Of a stretch of 11,373 nucleotides of DNA, positions 1-7,720 are shown in pieces (within the stretch, counting starts at the first letter, position 1; each line of letters opens with the position of its first letter). The stretch lies in NCBI GenBank assembly GCA_039583705.1, contig JAVKSM010000107.1, positions 1 to 11,373 of the forward strand. Direction: 5' to 3'. The notes under the pieces were generated by a model that had not been told where the DNA came from, ran no database searches, and saw only the letters and a program-made list of their open reading frames with translations. The position numbers and the translations under genes are program-made. The DNA comes from JAVKSM01 sp039583705 (GTDB lineage Bacteria > Actinomycetota > Actinomycetes > Mycobacteriales > Pseudonocardiaceae).

Positions 1-639
1 TTCAGCCTGCGGGACCTGCCCGACGAGCTGAAGGCGATCGGCACCCTGCTCACCCTGGACGCGGTGTGGCGCCGCGTGTCCAACCCGGCGATCCGCCGGC
101 CGCGGCTGGTGGTGGTGGACGAGGCGTGGCTGCTCATGAAGGACACCTCCGGGGCCCAGTTCCTGTTCCGCATGGCGAAAGCGTCCAGAAAGCACTGGGC
201 CGGGTTGACCGTGGCCACCCAGGACACCGCCGACGTGCTCGGCAGCGACCTCGGGAAAGCGGTCGTGACAAACGCGGCCACCCAAATCCTGCTCCGCCAA
301 GCCTCCCAGGCCATCGACGAGATCACCCAGACCTTCGACCTGTCGGCCGGGGAACGCCGGTTCCTCCTCTCGGCGGATCGCGGCCAGGGACTGCTCTGCG
401 CGGGCAGCCAGCGGGTGGCGTTTCAGAGCATCGCCTCACCCACCGAACATGCCCTGGTCACCAGCGACCCCGCCGAACTCGCCGAATACGCCGACGACGG
501 CGACGTGACGGACTTCGACACCGGCGGAACCTATGTCGAGCTCGGGCTCGCCGGTGAGCCGGGCGCCGCGATCGAGGGTGACGAATTCGGCGTCCACCCC
601 GAGCGCGTCGACGCGCAGATCGACCTCGACGGCACCTGA
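1..639 (+). CDS. VirB4/TraE-like conjugation ATPase, C-terminal part (5' end outside window)
   Basis: The reading frame is open from base 1 and ends at TGA 637-639, leaving 212 residues of the C-terminal ATPase lobe. It carries a Walker B motif, LVVVDEAWLLM, encoded around 106-138. Downstream are two segments typical of VirB4/TrbE-type ATPases: a sensor-like ATQDTADVL and a TNAATQILLRQ segment. Enzymes of this family hydrolyse ATP at the inner face of the membrane to power assembly of, and transport through, a type IV secretion channel. The Walker A region lies upstream of the window. The acidic tail after about residue 155 is probably not conserved. A coupling ATPase gene follows 55 bp later on the same strand, as expected for a conjugation operon. 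VirB4 fits better than a second VirD4 because of the DEAWLLM context and the neighbour. The GTG at 64 is internal, not a real start. Confidence 0.88.
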   Translation, partial: FSLRDLPDELKAIGTLLTLDAVWRRVSNPAIRRPRLVVVDEAWLLMKDTSGAQFLFRMAKASRKHWAGLTVATQDTADVLGSDLGKAVVTNAATQILLRQASQAIDEITQTFDLSAGERRFLLSADRGQGLLCAGSQRVAFQSIASPTEHALVTSDPAELAEYADDGDVTDFDTGGTYVELGLAGEPGAAIEGDEFGVHPERVDAQIDLDGT

Positions 640-682
640 GTCCTCACCCGCCACGCCTGTCCCCGCTCTCCCCGTTCCCTTT

Positions 683-687
683 GGAGG
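683..687 (+). promoter_or_regulatory. Ribosome binding site of the coupling ATPase
   Basis: GGAGG sits 7 bases before ATG 695. It decides the start against the in-frame upstream codons that overlap the VirB4 gene. Confidence 0.75.
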
Positions 688-694
688 CCCCACC

Positions 695-3274
695 ATGGCC
701 GCGTCGATGCGTGCTGGGCTCGTCCTCACCGGCGACACGCCCAGCAACCGCGAGAGCTATGCTCACGCGAGCGCGCTGAGCGACGGTTGGTTCGGCGACT
801 ACCTGCGGGATCCCGGCGGCGCCCTGCTCACCGCGCTGCACCACCTGTCCGTGTGGGCGATCAGCCACGCGCCGTTCGCCGTCCCCGCCCTGGTGATCGG
901 CCTCAGCGCGCTGGTGGCGACGCGGCGGTGGTGGGCGCGCCGCTGCCACGCCCGACTCCTCGCCCACGCCCGGATCATCACCGTGCTGGCCCCACCCTCG
1001 GTGGACCCGGCGGGCGGGCAGGCGTTGTGGTCGCACCTGGTCGGCCTGCTGCGCCCGGCCTGGCGTCGCTGGCTCACCGGCCAGCCGCACCTGGGCTTCG
1101 AATACGCCTTCTCCCAGGCCGGCCTCACCATCCGGCTGTGGGTGCCCGGCCTCATCCCACCCGGCTTGGTTGAGCGTGCCGTCGAGTCCGCCTGGCCCGG
1201 CGCGCACACCCGCACCCACCCCGCTGATCCCCCGATCCCCACCGCGGGGCCAGCGCAGCGGCAGGTGGTGGTCGGGGGCGAGCTGCGGCTCGCGCGGCCC
1301 GAGGCCCTACCGATCCGCACCGACTTCCGAGGCGACTTCGACGCCGACCCCATCCGCGCCCTGCTCGGCGCCCCTGTCGGGCTCGGCCGAGGCGAGTACG
1401 CCTGCGTGCAGATCCTCGCCCGCCCGGTCACCGGCCGCCGCGTCGCCCACGCCCGCCGCGCCGCCCGCCGGATCCCCACCGGCGGCTCCACCCGCCTGGC
1501 CGGCCAGCTGCTCGACCTGATCACCCCCGGCCCGACCACCCGCCGTACCAGCCCCCCGACGAGGGCCGGGGCGTTGCATCCTGATCCGCAGACCGGGCTG
1601 GAGCACGCCGCGCAGAACCGCGCCGTCATCACCAAACTCCGCGGCGCCTCCTACGAGACCCGCATCCGCTACACCGTCGCCGCCCTGCTGCCCAGCGACG
1701 TCTCAACGGCCGACGTGCGAGCCGCGCGGGAGGTGGCCCGCGGCCGGGCGCACGCCCTGGCCGCCGCGTTCGCGAGTTTCACCGAGCACAACCACTACAC
1801 CCGCCACCGCCTGCGCCACCCCACCCCGGTGCTGGCCGAGCGGCGACTCGGCCGGGGTGACCTGCTGTCGGTGCCCGAACTGGCGGTGCTGGCCCACCTG
1901 CCCACCGACGCGTTGATCCCCGGCCTGCAACGCGCCGGCGCCCAAGCGATCGCCCCACCCCCGGGGATCGCCACCCCCGGCCCGGCGGCCAAACCGCTCG
2001 GTGTGACCGACACCGGCCACCCCCGCCCCGTCGCGTTGCGGGTGCCCGACGCGCGGCACCACCTGCACATCCTCGGTGCCACCGGCTCCGGCAAGTCCAC
2101 CCTGCTCGCCACCATGATCCTCGCCGACGCGCACGCCGGACGCGGCCTGGTGGTCATCGACCCCAAAGGCGACCTCGTCACCGACCTGCTCTCCCGGCTG
2201 CCCCGCTCGACGGCGCAGCGGGTGGTCCTCTTCGACGCCGACTCCCGCGCCCGCCCGCCCTGCCTCAACCCCCTCGACGGCGGCGACACCGACAGAGAAG
2301 TGGACAACCTGGTGTCGGTGTTCCGCCGGGTCTACTCCGCGTTCTGGGGGCCACGCACCGATGACCTCATGCGCGCCGCCTGCCTGACCCTGCGCACCCA
2401 ACCCGGCCTAGCCAGCCTCGCCCAGCTGCCGAAACTGCTCGCCGACGCGGCGTTCCGCTCCCGGGTCACCGCCGGCATCACCGACCCCGTCCTGCGCGGT
2501 TTCTGGTCCTGGTACGACGACCTCACCGACGCGCAGCGCTCTCAGGTCATCAGCCCCCTCATGAACAAACTCCGCGCGTTTTTGCTGCGCCCGTTCGTCC
2601 GCGACGCCCTCACCGCCGGCCCGTCCACAGTGGACATGGCCCGGGTGCTCGACGGCGGGATCTGCCTGGTCCGCATCCCCAAAGGATCACTGGGGGAGGA
2701 GACCACCCGCCTGGTCGGCTCCCTGGTGCTGGCCCGCACCTGGCAGGCCAGCACCGCCCGCGCCCGCACCCCCCACCACCAGCGCCGCGACGCCTCGGTG
2801 GTCATCGACGAGTGCCACAACTTCCTCAACCTGCCCTACCCCATCGAGGACATGCTCGCCGAAGCCCGGGGTCTGCGGGTGGCGATCACCCTGGCCCACC
2901 AACACCTCGGCCAACTACCCCGCGAACTACGGGACGGCATCTCCACCAACGCCCGGTCGAAGATCTTCTTCACCGCCGGCCCAGAGGACGCCCGCGACCT
3001 CGCCCGCCACACGCTGCCGCGGCTGACCGACCACGACATCGCCCACCTCGGGGTCTTCCATGCCGCTGCCCGCCTCGTGCTGCACGGTGAACAAGCCGAA
3101 CCCTTCACACTGCGCACCACGCCGCTGCCACACCCGATCCCCGGCCGAGCCCGCCACATCCGCCGCGCCGCCCACACCCGCACCCCGTCCCGGGCGGCCC
3201 CGGCCGCACCCGGCACCGCCGCCACAGCCCCGCGGGCCACCACCACGACGGGTCCCCGCCTGAGTTGCCCCTAG
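695..3274 (+). CDS. VirD4/TraG-like type IV coupling ATPase
   Basis: This 859-residue protein should couple the processed DNA strand to the secretion channel. The start is ATG 695, with GGAGG at 683-687 and a 7-base spacer. The frame is open further upstream, but that would overlap the VirB4 gene out of frame. A hydrophobic segment at about residues 43-76 (WAISHAPFAVPALVIGLSAL) followed by RRWWARR looks like a single membrane anchor with a positive cytoplasmic edge. The Walker A motif GATGSGKS is at residues 461-468, followed by GRGLVVIDPKGDLV, and the Walker B motif VVIDE is at 702-706. The sequence LAEARGLRVAITLAHQHLGQL is the TraG/VirD4-type segment after Walker B. The C-terminal 50 residues are rich in Pro, Ala, Arg and Thr and are probably disordered. 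It lies between VirB4 and the relaxation-family gene, consistent with one transfer operon. The long region between the anchor and Walker A is the usual variable part. Confidence 0.92.
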   Translation: MAASMRAGLVLTGDTPSNRESYAHASALSDGWFGDYLRDPGGALLTALHHLSVWAISHAPFAVPALVIGLSALVATRRWWARRCHARLLAHARIITVLAPPSVDPAGGQALWSHLVGLLRPAWRRWLTGQPHLGFEYAFSQAGLTIRLWVPGLIPPGLVERAVESAWPGAHTRTHPADPPIPTAGPAQRQVVVGGELRLARPEALPIRTDFRGDFDADPIRALLGAPVGLGRGEYACVQILARPVTGRRVAHARRAARRIPTGGSTRLAGQLLDLITPGPTTRRTSPPTRAGALHPDPQTGLEHAAQNRAVITKLRGASYETRIRYTVAALLPSDVSTADVRAAREVARGRAHALAAAFASFTEHNHYTRHRLRHPTPVLAERRLGRGDLLSVPELAVLAHLPTDALIPGLQRAGAQAIAPPPGIATPGPAAKPLGVTDTGHPRPVALRVPDARHHLHILGATGSGKSTLLATMILADAHAGRGLVVIDPKGDLVTDLLSRLPRSTAQRVVLFDADSRARPPCLNPLDGGDTDREVDNLVSVFRRVYSAFWGPRTDDLMRAACLTLRTQPGLASLAQLPKLLADAAFRSRVTAGITDPVLRGFWSWYDDLTDAQRSQVISPLMNKLRAFLLRPFVRDALTAGPSTVDMARVLDGGICLVRIPKGSLGEETTRLVGSLVLARTWQASTARARTPHHQRRDASVVIDECHNFLNLPYPIEDMLAEARGLRVAITLAHQHLGQLPRELRDGISTNARSKIFFTAGPEDARDLARHTLPRLTDHDIAHLGVFHAAARLVLHGEQAEPFTLRTTPLPHPIPGRARHIRRAAHTRTPSRAAPAAPGTAATAPRATTTTGPRLSCP

Positions 3275-3398
3275 CGCGCCCCCCGGGCGGCTGCCCAGCC
3301 CCGCAGCCGCGATCCCCGCCGCCTCGGCTGACCCCGATACCCCACCGCGCTGCCATGCCGCCGCCCTGCGGCAGCGGCATCACCGCCCCCTGCCCACT

Positions 3399-3403
3399 GG
3401 AGG
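3399..3403 (+). promoter_or_regulatory. Ribosome binding site deciding GTG 3412
   Basis: GGAGG lies 8 bases before GTG 3412. The 137 bp between the coupling ATPase stop and this start hold no other convincing coding frame. Confidence 0.7.
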
Positions 3404-3411
3404 TATCCACG

Positions 3412-4452
3412 GTGATCACCAACCCGACACGGCAACGCGCGCTGCGCGGCCACCATCCAGCTCGCTCCACCTCGCGCACCGCGAATTCCACCGCCCACCA
3501 CGCCCGTCTCGCCGCCCGGCTGACCCCGCGTGACCGGTGGATCCTCGCGTTGCTGCACGAACACCGCGTGCTCACCAGCACCCAGATCACCGCGCTGGCG
3601 TTTCCCTCGTTCCGCTCGGCCCGCCAACGGCTGCGGGAGCTGTTCCTGTGGTCAGTGCTGGACAGGTTCCGGCCGTTGCTCACCGTGGGCAGCGCGCCCA
3701 TGCACTACGTGCTCGCGCCCGCCGGGGCCGCCGTGCTCGCCGCCGCCCACGGGCTGGACGTCGCCGACCTCGGCTACCGCCACGACCGCGCCCTGGCGAT
3801 CGCCCACAGCCTGCGTCTGGCCCACACCGTCGGCGTCAACGGCTGGTTCACCGCGCTGATCGCCCACGCCCGCCACCACGACGCGACGACCGCGAGGGCG
3901 TGGTGGTCGCAGGCCCGCTGCGCCCGCCACTTCGGCGACCTTGTCCGCCCCGACGCCTACGGCCGCTGGCAGCACGGCGACCGAGAGATTGAGTTCTTCC
4001 TCGAGTTCGACCTCGGCACCGAAGCCCTGCCCGTCGTGGCGGGCAAGCTGGTCGGCTACGCGCGGCTGACCGCCGCCACCGCCATCACCACCCCGGTGCT
4101 GGTGTGGCTGCCCACCGCCCGCCGCGAGGCCGCCGCGCGCCGCCTGCTGCACCGGGCCTGGTGCGGGCTGGACCATCCACGCGCGGTGCCGCTCGCCACC
4201 GCCGCAGCCGACCTACTCGACCCCGACACCGTCCACCCCAGCCCGGCCGACCCGGTGTGGCTGCCCCTCGGCGCAGCGGCCACCACCCCCACCCCGCGGC
4301 GGGGCCTGCACCACCTGCTCGAGGTCTGGCCGCACCTGCCACCACCCACCACCCACCCCGTCGAGCCCGGCCAGGCGGATCCACACCGCTTAATGCCGCC
4401 GCCACCCGCGATGCCGCCCGCACCCCATCCGGGATGCGGCGACAGGAGGTGA
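3412..4452 (+). CDS. Replication-relaxation family protein (candidate element DNA-processing protein)
   Basis: This 346-residue protein matches the style of the Replic_Relax family, which accompanies VirB4/VirD4 genes on actinobacterial mobile elements and is thought to act in DNA relaxation or replication. The start is GTG 3412, with GGAGG at 3399-3403 and an 8-base spacer. An in-frame TTG at 3265 would overlap the previous gene and add a low-complexity proline-rich leader, so I reject it. Residues 36-110 (LTPRDRWILALLHEHRVLTSTQI, then ARQRLRELF and HYVLAPAGAAVL) look like a winged helix. The core at residues 179-216 holds RPDAYG, then FFLEFDLGTE, then KLVGY. The positions D181, E198, D200 and K212 resemble a degenerate restriction-endonuclease-like core. 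Its stop codon lies 5 bp before the next gene, so the two are probably cotranslated. Family membership is fairly sure; the biochemical role is inferred. Confidence 0.82.
   Translation: MITNPTRQRALRGHHPARSTSRTANSTAHHARLAARLTPRDRWILALLHEHRVLTSTQITALAFPSFRSARQRLRELFLWSVLDRFRPLLTVGSAPMHYVLAPAGAAVLAAAHGLDVADLGYRHDRALAIAHSLRLAHTVGVNGWFTALIAHARHHDATTARAWWSQARCARHFGDLVRPDAYGRWQHGDREIEFFLEFDLGTEALPVVAGKLVGYARLTAATAITTPVLVWLPTARREAAARRLLHRAWCGLDHPRAVPLATAAADLLDPDTVHPSPADPVWLPLGAAATTPTPRRGLHHLLEVWPHLPPPTTHPVEPGQADPHRLMPPPPAMPPAPHPGCGDRR
4444..4449 (+). promoter_or_regulatory. Ribosome binding site of the transglycosylase
   Basis: AGGAGG is placed 8 bases before ATG 4458, inside the last codons of the preceding gene. 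This supports translation coupled to the relaxation-family gene and rules out the in-frame GTG at 4449. Confidence 0.7.
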
Positions 4453-4457
4453 GCGGC

Positions 4458-5078
4458 ATGGCCACCAAGACCGCCATCGCCACCGTCGGCGCGCTCATCC
4501 TCATCCCGGTCCTCATCGCCGCTCTCGCCCAAGGGGCGCTCTCGGCGCTCTTCGCCACCCCCAGCGCCAGCCAACCCAGCCAGACGGCCCTGGCCGACAT
4601 TCCCGCTGCCTACCTCGCGCTCTACCGCGCCGCGGCCACCGTGTGCCCCGGCTTGGACTGGTCCATCCTCGCCGCCATCGGGAAGATCGAATCCGATCAC
4701 GGCCGCTCCACCCTCCCCGGTGTCCACAGCGGCGAGAACCCGGCGGGTGCCGGCGGGCCGATGCAGTTCCTGCAGCCCACCTTCGACGCCGTGATCTCCC
4801 GCCACCGGCTGCCGCCCGGCGGGGCCAGCCCACCCTCGCGGTATGACCCGCACGACGCCATCTACGCCGCCGCCGACAAACTCTGCGACGACGGCGCCGA
4901 CTACGCCGACCTGCACGCGGCGATCTTCGCCTACAACCACGCCCAGTGTACGTCGGCGAGGTCCTCGCCCAAGCAGCCCGGTACGCCAGCACCCCGGCCG
5001 CCGCAGCCGAGGTCACCGCGCCCGGCGTCGCCGCCCATCAGGCGGTCACCTCGGGGGGTGAAGAACCTCATCGGATAG
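4458..5078 (+). CDS. Lytic transglycosylase (lysozyme-like), apparently frameshifted at its C-terminus
   Basis: As read, this is a 206-residue protein starting at ATG 4458, with AGGAGG at 4444-4449. Residues 6-31 form one hydrophobic helix (signal anchor), so the enzyme should sit outside the membrane and cut peptidoglycan locally for the transfer channel. The catalytic domain spans about residues 48-163: LDWSILAAIGKIESDHG with probable catalytic Glu78, then GAGGPMQFL at 98-105, then DAIYAAADKLC and AIFAYNHA. After Gln163 the frame turns into a Pro/Ser/Arg-rich tail. The overlapping frame from 4949 instead reads YVGEVLAQAARYA, the normal continuation of this domain (usually NHAxWYVxxVL). One missing base at about 4946-4949 explains this. 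Corrected, the protein would end at TAG 5117-5119. Related transfer proteins often carry an NlpC/P60 peptidase domain further on; none is present here. It ends tail to tail with the methyltransferase gene. Confidence 0.8.
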   Translation: MATKTAIATVGALILIPVLIAALAQGALSALFATPSASQPSQTALADIPAAYLALYRAAATVCPGLDWSILAAIGKIESDHGRSTLPGVHSGENPAGAGGPMQFLQPTFDAVISRHRLPPGGASPPSRYDPHDAIYAAADKLCDDGADYADLHAAIFAYNHAQCTSARSSPKQPGTPAPRPPQPRSPRPASPPIRRSPRGVKNLIG

Positions 5079-5695
5079 TCGACACGGTGCCGGCGGTGTC
5101 CGCCGCCGCCCGCAGGTAGAGCTGCGTTTCGGTTCGGCCGTCGACCTCGACGTCGGTTTCCCGGACCCCGAGCACGTGGAAACCGGCTTGGTGCACGACG
5201 TCGGTCAGCTCGGCCGCGGGGTAGGCGCTGAGCTTGATCCGCACTCCGAGGAACGGGATGGGTGAGCGGTCGAGGTCCCCGGCCACCATGCCCAGCAGCA
5301 GCAACCCTGCTCCGCGCAGCCTGGCCCGGATCGCGCTCAGGATCGTGGGGATCTCGTTGCGGCCCAGCATGAGCAGGGTGAAGAACGCCACCACGGCGTC
5401 GAAGGCCCCCAGTTGCGGTCCCAGGTTGCGGATGTCCTGGCGCAGGAACGTCGCGGCGGGTACCCGGCGGCGGGCCAGCTCGAGCATGCGTTCGGACTCG
5501 TCGATGCCCACCACGTCCAGGCCGGCGTCGGCGAGTTGGCGGGCGGTGGGCGCTCCGGCGCCGCAGCCGGCGTCCAACACCCGCGCCCGGGGCGAGTTGC
5601 CCGATCAGCCAGGCACCCTCGGCAAGCTGAGCCGAGCGATTGGTGAACGACTCCTCGTAACGTTCACCGATCTCATCGAACGCAGCTCCCGACAC
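5068..5695 (-). pseudogene. Class I SAM-dependent methyltransferase, broken by an apparent 2-base loss
   Basis: Two minus-strand frames together make one methyltransferase of about 209 residues. The first starts at GTG 5695, behind a purine-rich GGAGAGGGGGAGG leader, and reads SGAAFDEIGERYEESFTNR and then AEGAWLIGQLAPGA before leaving frame. The second, continuous from 5580 to TGA 5068, reads VLDAGCGAGAPTA (SAM motif I), then VVGIDESERMLELARRRVP (motif post-I with acidic D), then GAFDAVVAFFTLLML (motif II region). The expected join is APGA-R-VLDAGCG, which needs two more bases within the GCGCGGG run at about 5581-5592. The substrate is not readable from sequence; many relatives are small-molecule or unassigned methyltransferases. 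If the shift is real, the product starting at 5580 would lack the N-terminal helix that caps the SAM site. If it is a sequencing error, this is an intact gene. It faces the transglycosylase gene and overlaps its annotated end. Confidence 0.72.
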
Positions 5696-5726
5696 TGCCT
5701 CCCCCTCTCCAACCCCTCCGGCCGCA

Positions 5727-5763
5727 GCCCTCGTGCGGCCCGCGCGTGCGGTCGCACGAGGGC
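5727..5763 (-). terminator. GC-rich hairpin terminator after the acetyltransferase
   Basis: The arms CCCTCGTGCG (5728-5737) and CGCACGAGGG (5753-5762) are perfectly complementary. The stem can extend outward by the 5727/5763 pair and inward by a G-T pair and two C-G pairs. It lies 9 bp beyond the stop of the minus-strand acetyltransferase and before the methyltransferase start. There is no U-tract, which is common for actinobacterial hairpin terminators. Confidence 0.65.
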
Positions 5764-5771
5764 CAGTGCCG

Positions 5772-6320
5772 TCAAGTTTGCGCCGGCTCGGGGTTCCTAC
5801 ACGGGTCTGCGGGACTCATCACGGCGGGCACGCAAGGTGGCCAGCTCGCCTCGGTCTCGGGATGCAGTGTCTTGGCGTAGGCCCGGTTGATCCGTCGGTC
5901 CCGGCTGTGGGCGTAGGAGGGGATGGCCTGGTAGCCCGCCGAGCGGTACAGGCCGATCGCCGCAATGTTGCGGATGCCGGTTTCCAGGATCACCGTGCTC
6001 GCGCCGCTGGCTCGGCCGTGGGCTTCAAGTCGGTGCAGGATGCGCCGTCCGTACCCGTGTCCTCGGTAGGCGGGATGCAGGTACATCCTTTTGATCTCTC
6101 CGGTGGTGGCGTCGTGGCGCCGGTAGCCCCCGCACCCGACCGCCCGACCGTCAACGAGGAGCAGGACGAACAGGCCATCCGGGGCTTGGTAGTCGGCGGG
6201 GTTTTCCTCGGGGGGATCAGCACGCGGGTAGCGGGTGAGCTGGTCGGTGTGCAACTCGCTGACCAACTGCTGTGCCTGGGGGTCGGTGAAGGCGACGACG
6301 CGCAGGTCGAGCTGGCTCAC
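5772..6320 (-). CDS. GNAT family N-acetyltransferase
   Basis: This 182-residue protein starts at GTG 6320, whose GTGA overlaps the TGA stop of the regulator, so it should be translated by reinitiation. The GNAT fold is clear: beta strands around GLFVLLLVDGRAVGCGGYR (residues 49-67), the strand EIKRMYLHP (75-83), and the acetyl-CoA pyrophosphate loop YRGHGYGRR (85-93). The C-terminal part has STVILETGIRN and AAIGLYRSAGYQAIPSY (to about residue 136), typical of the final strand and the AxxLYxxxGF motif. These enzymes transfer acetyl from acetyl-CoA to an amine. The substrate cannot be told; relatives include general amino-acid or amine acetyltransferases. About 25 residues at the C-terminus (from roughly 158) lie beyond the fold and look unstructured. 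Pairing with the regulator suggests a shared control role or a small-molecule modification linked to it. The frame is open upstream through the regulator gene, but that part is a shadow. Confidence 0.86.
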   Translation of the reverse strand: MSQLDLRVVAFTDPQAQQLVSELHTDQLTRYPRADPPEENPADYQAPDGLFVLLLVDGRAVGCGGYRRHDATTGEIKRMYLHPAYRGHGYGRRILHRLEAHGRASGASTVILETGIRNIAAIGLYRSAGYQAIPSYAHSRDRRINRAYAKTLHPETEASWPPCVPAVMSPADPCRNPEPAQT

Positions 6321-7708
6321 ACCGCCGACAATGCCGCATCGAGCTCGTCGGCGGCATCCCGCGCCCACGGGTTGCGGCGGCGGCGGGCGAAGGCGACCCG
6401 CAGGTCGACCAGCAGGGCGATGCAGCGTCGGGACTGCACCGCGGGCAGCCGGCGCAGCGCGGTGCGGGTGGCGTGCGAAGCGGACTCGATGTCCCGGGCG
6501 GCGAGGTGGGCCTGGGCGAGGTAGCAGCCGTGCAGCAGCGCCGAGCGCTGGTAGTCCTGACGCAGGTCGGCGGCGCTGAGCGGGGTGAGGTGGGAGATCG
6601 CCTCGGACAGCAGAGCGGCCCGGGTCGGCGGGTTGAGGTCGGCCAAGCGCAGCAGGGCTTGCCCGGACTCGGCGTTGAGTTGCGCGCCCGACAGGTAGTA
6701 CAGGAAGGAGGGTGTCTGGCCGGTCGCCGGTCGGCCCAGCTGGGCGTGCGCGCTCTCGGCTGCGCCGCGGTAGCCGTGGATGTCCCCGGCCGCCGCGTAG
6801 GCGGTGGCGAGACGACCGGCCGTGCGGGAGCGGAGCATGGAGCCGCGCCGGGCCGCCAGCTGCCCGGCGTGTTCGGCGAGTCGGATGGCGTGGCCGGCGT
6901 CGCCGGTGTGAGCGGTGATGTAGGCGAGCATGCCGAGCATGTTCGCGAGGACGTCGGTGTCCTGCGCGGCTCGGGCCAGCCGGATGCCGAGCAGAAACGC
7001 CCGCTGGGCCGTGCCGACGTCGCCGCCGTCGAACCACATCCAGCCCGCGAGCTGGCACAGTTCCGCCGCCGCGCTCAGCAGTTGCGCCCCGACGCCGCTG
7101 CTGTAGGAGGCATGACGAACCAGGTCGAGGACGGCGCGTAGCTCCGCCCGGACATAGCGCAGGCTGACCACGCCGCCGCCGGTGCGGTCGTCCAGCCTTC
7201 GCAGTTCCGCGATGTGGCCGGTGATGACGGTGAGCATGGGGGGAAGCACCCGGTCGCCCACGCTGGCCACCGCTGGGGGAAGCGTGGGTGCGCGCAGCCC
7301 GTCGTGAACGGCCGCCAGCACCTGCGTCGGGCCGGCGACCTGGAACCGCGAACCGGAGCTGGCCAGCCCATCGAGCTGCGCCAACACCTGTTCCCGAGCG
7401 AGGCAGCCGAGAAGACCGCCGGTGGCGGGCCGAGCCGCTTCCGCCCCGGGTTGGTCGACCGTCTGCGGCCAGACGCAGTCGACCATGACGGGTCGGGCGA
7501 GCCGGACCGACAGCGCCTCGGCGGCCAGCGCCGCGAGGAAGGGCTCTTTCGGCGGCCGCCCGGAACTCAGCCAGTGATACGGACACGTCGGGTGGATGCG
7601 GTCCCGACCCCGCCCCCGCGCGACCAGCAAACTGTTGATCTCCGCTGCCCACCGCCGCGGGGACCAGCCAGCCTCCTGCAGCAGGGCACGCGCGGGCACG
7701 TCGACCAT
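6317..7708 (-). CDS. Large helix-turn-helix regulator with helical (TPR-like) C-terminus
   Basis: This gene encodes 463 residues from ATG 7708; an adjacent GTG at 7711 would add one. I prefer 7708 because TAGTCT ends 7 bases before it, giving a leaderless transcript. Residues up to about 75 (ARALLQEAGWSPRRWAAEIN, then CPYHWLSSGRPPKEPFLAAL) form a compact helical DNA-binding-like region of the style seen in actinobacterial XRE-like regulators. The remainder is almost all helix, with repeated Ala/Leu-rich pairs such as AELCQLAGWMWFDGGDVGTAQRAF, LANMLGMLAYITAHTG and GRLATAYAAAGDIHGYRGAA, which resemble tetratricopeptide units. I see no catalytic motif. This architecture is common in Streptomyces-type and Pseudonocardiaceae regulators that may sense a signal through the repeats. 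It sits beside a repeat-rich intergenic region and overlaps the acetyltransferase gene by 4 bp. Function as a local or element regulator is an inference; the gene itself is well supported by length and third-position GC. Confidence 0.8.
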   Translation of the reverse strand: MVDVPARALLQEAGWSPRRWAAEINSLLVARGRGRDRIHPTCPYHWLSSGRPPKEPFLAALAAEALSVRLARPVMVDCVWPQTVDQPGAEAARPATGGLLGCLAREQVLAQLDGLASSGSRFQVAGPTQVLAAVHDGLRAPTLPPAVASVGDRVLPPMLTVITGHIAELRRLDDRTGGGVVSLRYVRAELRAVLDLVRHASYSSGVGAQLLSAAAELCQLAGWMWFDGGDVGTAQRAFLLGIRLARAAQDTDVLANMLGMLAYITAHTGDAGHAIRLAEHAGQLAARRGSMLRSRTAGRLATAYAAAGDIHGYRGAAESAHAQLGRPATGQTPSFLYYLSGAQLNAESGQALLRLADLNPPTRAALLSEAISHLTPLSAADLRQDYQRSALLHGCYLAQAHLAARDIESASHATRTALRRLPAVQSRRCIALLVDLRVAFARRRRNPWARDAADELDAALSAV

Positions 7709-7714
7709 CACCGC

Positions 7715-7720
7715 AGACTA
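7715..7720 (-). promoter_or_regulatory. Leaderless-type -10 element for the regulator
   Basis: On the minus strand TAGTCT is followed by six bases and then the ATG at 7708. Actinobacterial -10 boxes of the TAnnnT type at this distance usually start transcription at the first base of the start codon. There is no good -35 hexamer; the bases 17 upstream read GATCAC. No strong ribosome binding site is present, which agrees with a leaderless message. Confidence 0.45.

Noticed and set aside
533..694. In-frame upstream extension of the coupling ATPase
   Set aside because: It overlaps the VirB4 gene out of frame, has low-complexity Ser/Thr/Pro sequence, and a good ribosome binding site marks ATG 695.
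3265..3411. TTG-initiated extension of the relaxation-family protein
   Set aside because: It is proline-rich, overlaps the end of the previous gene and lacks a ribosome binding site, unlike GTG 3412.
4104..4457. Upstream extension of the transglycosylase frame
   Set aside because: It is a shadow of the relaxation-family gene; the AGGAGG and hydrophobic anchor fix the start at 4458.
6321..7652. Long upstream extension of the acetyltransferase frame
   Set aside because: Arg/Pro-rich shadow sequence lying opposite the regulator's real codons in a different frame; the GNAT fold begins only at 6320.
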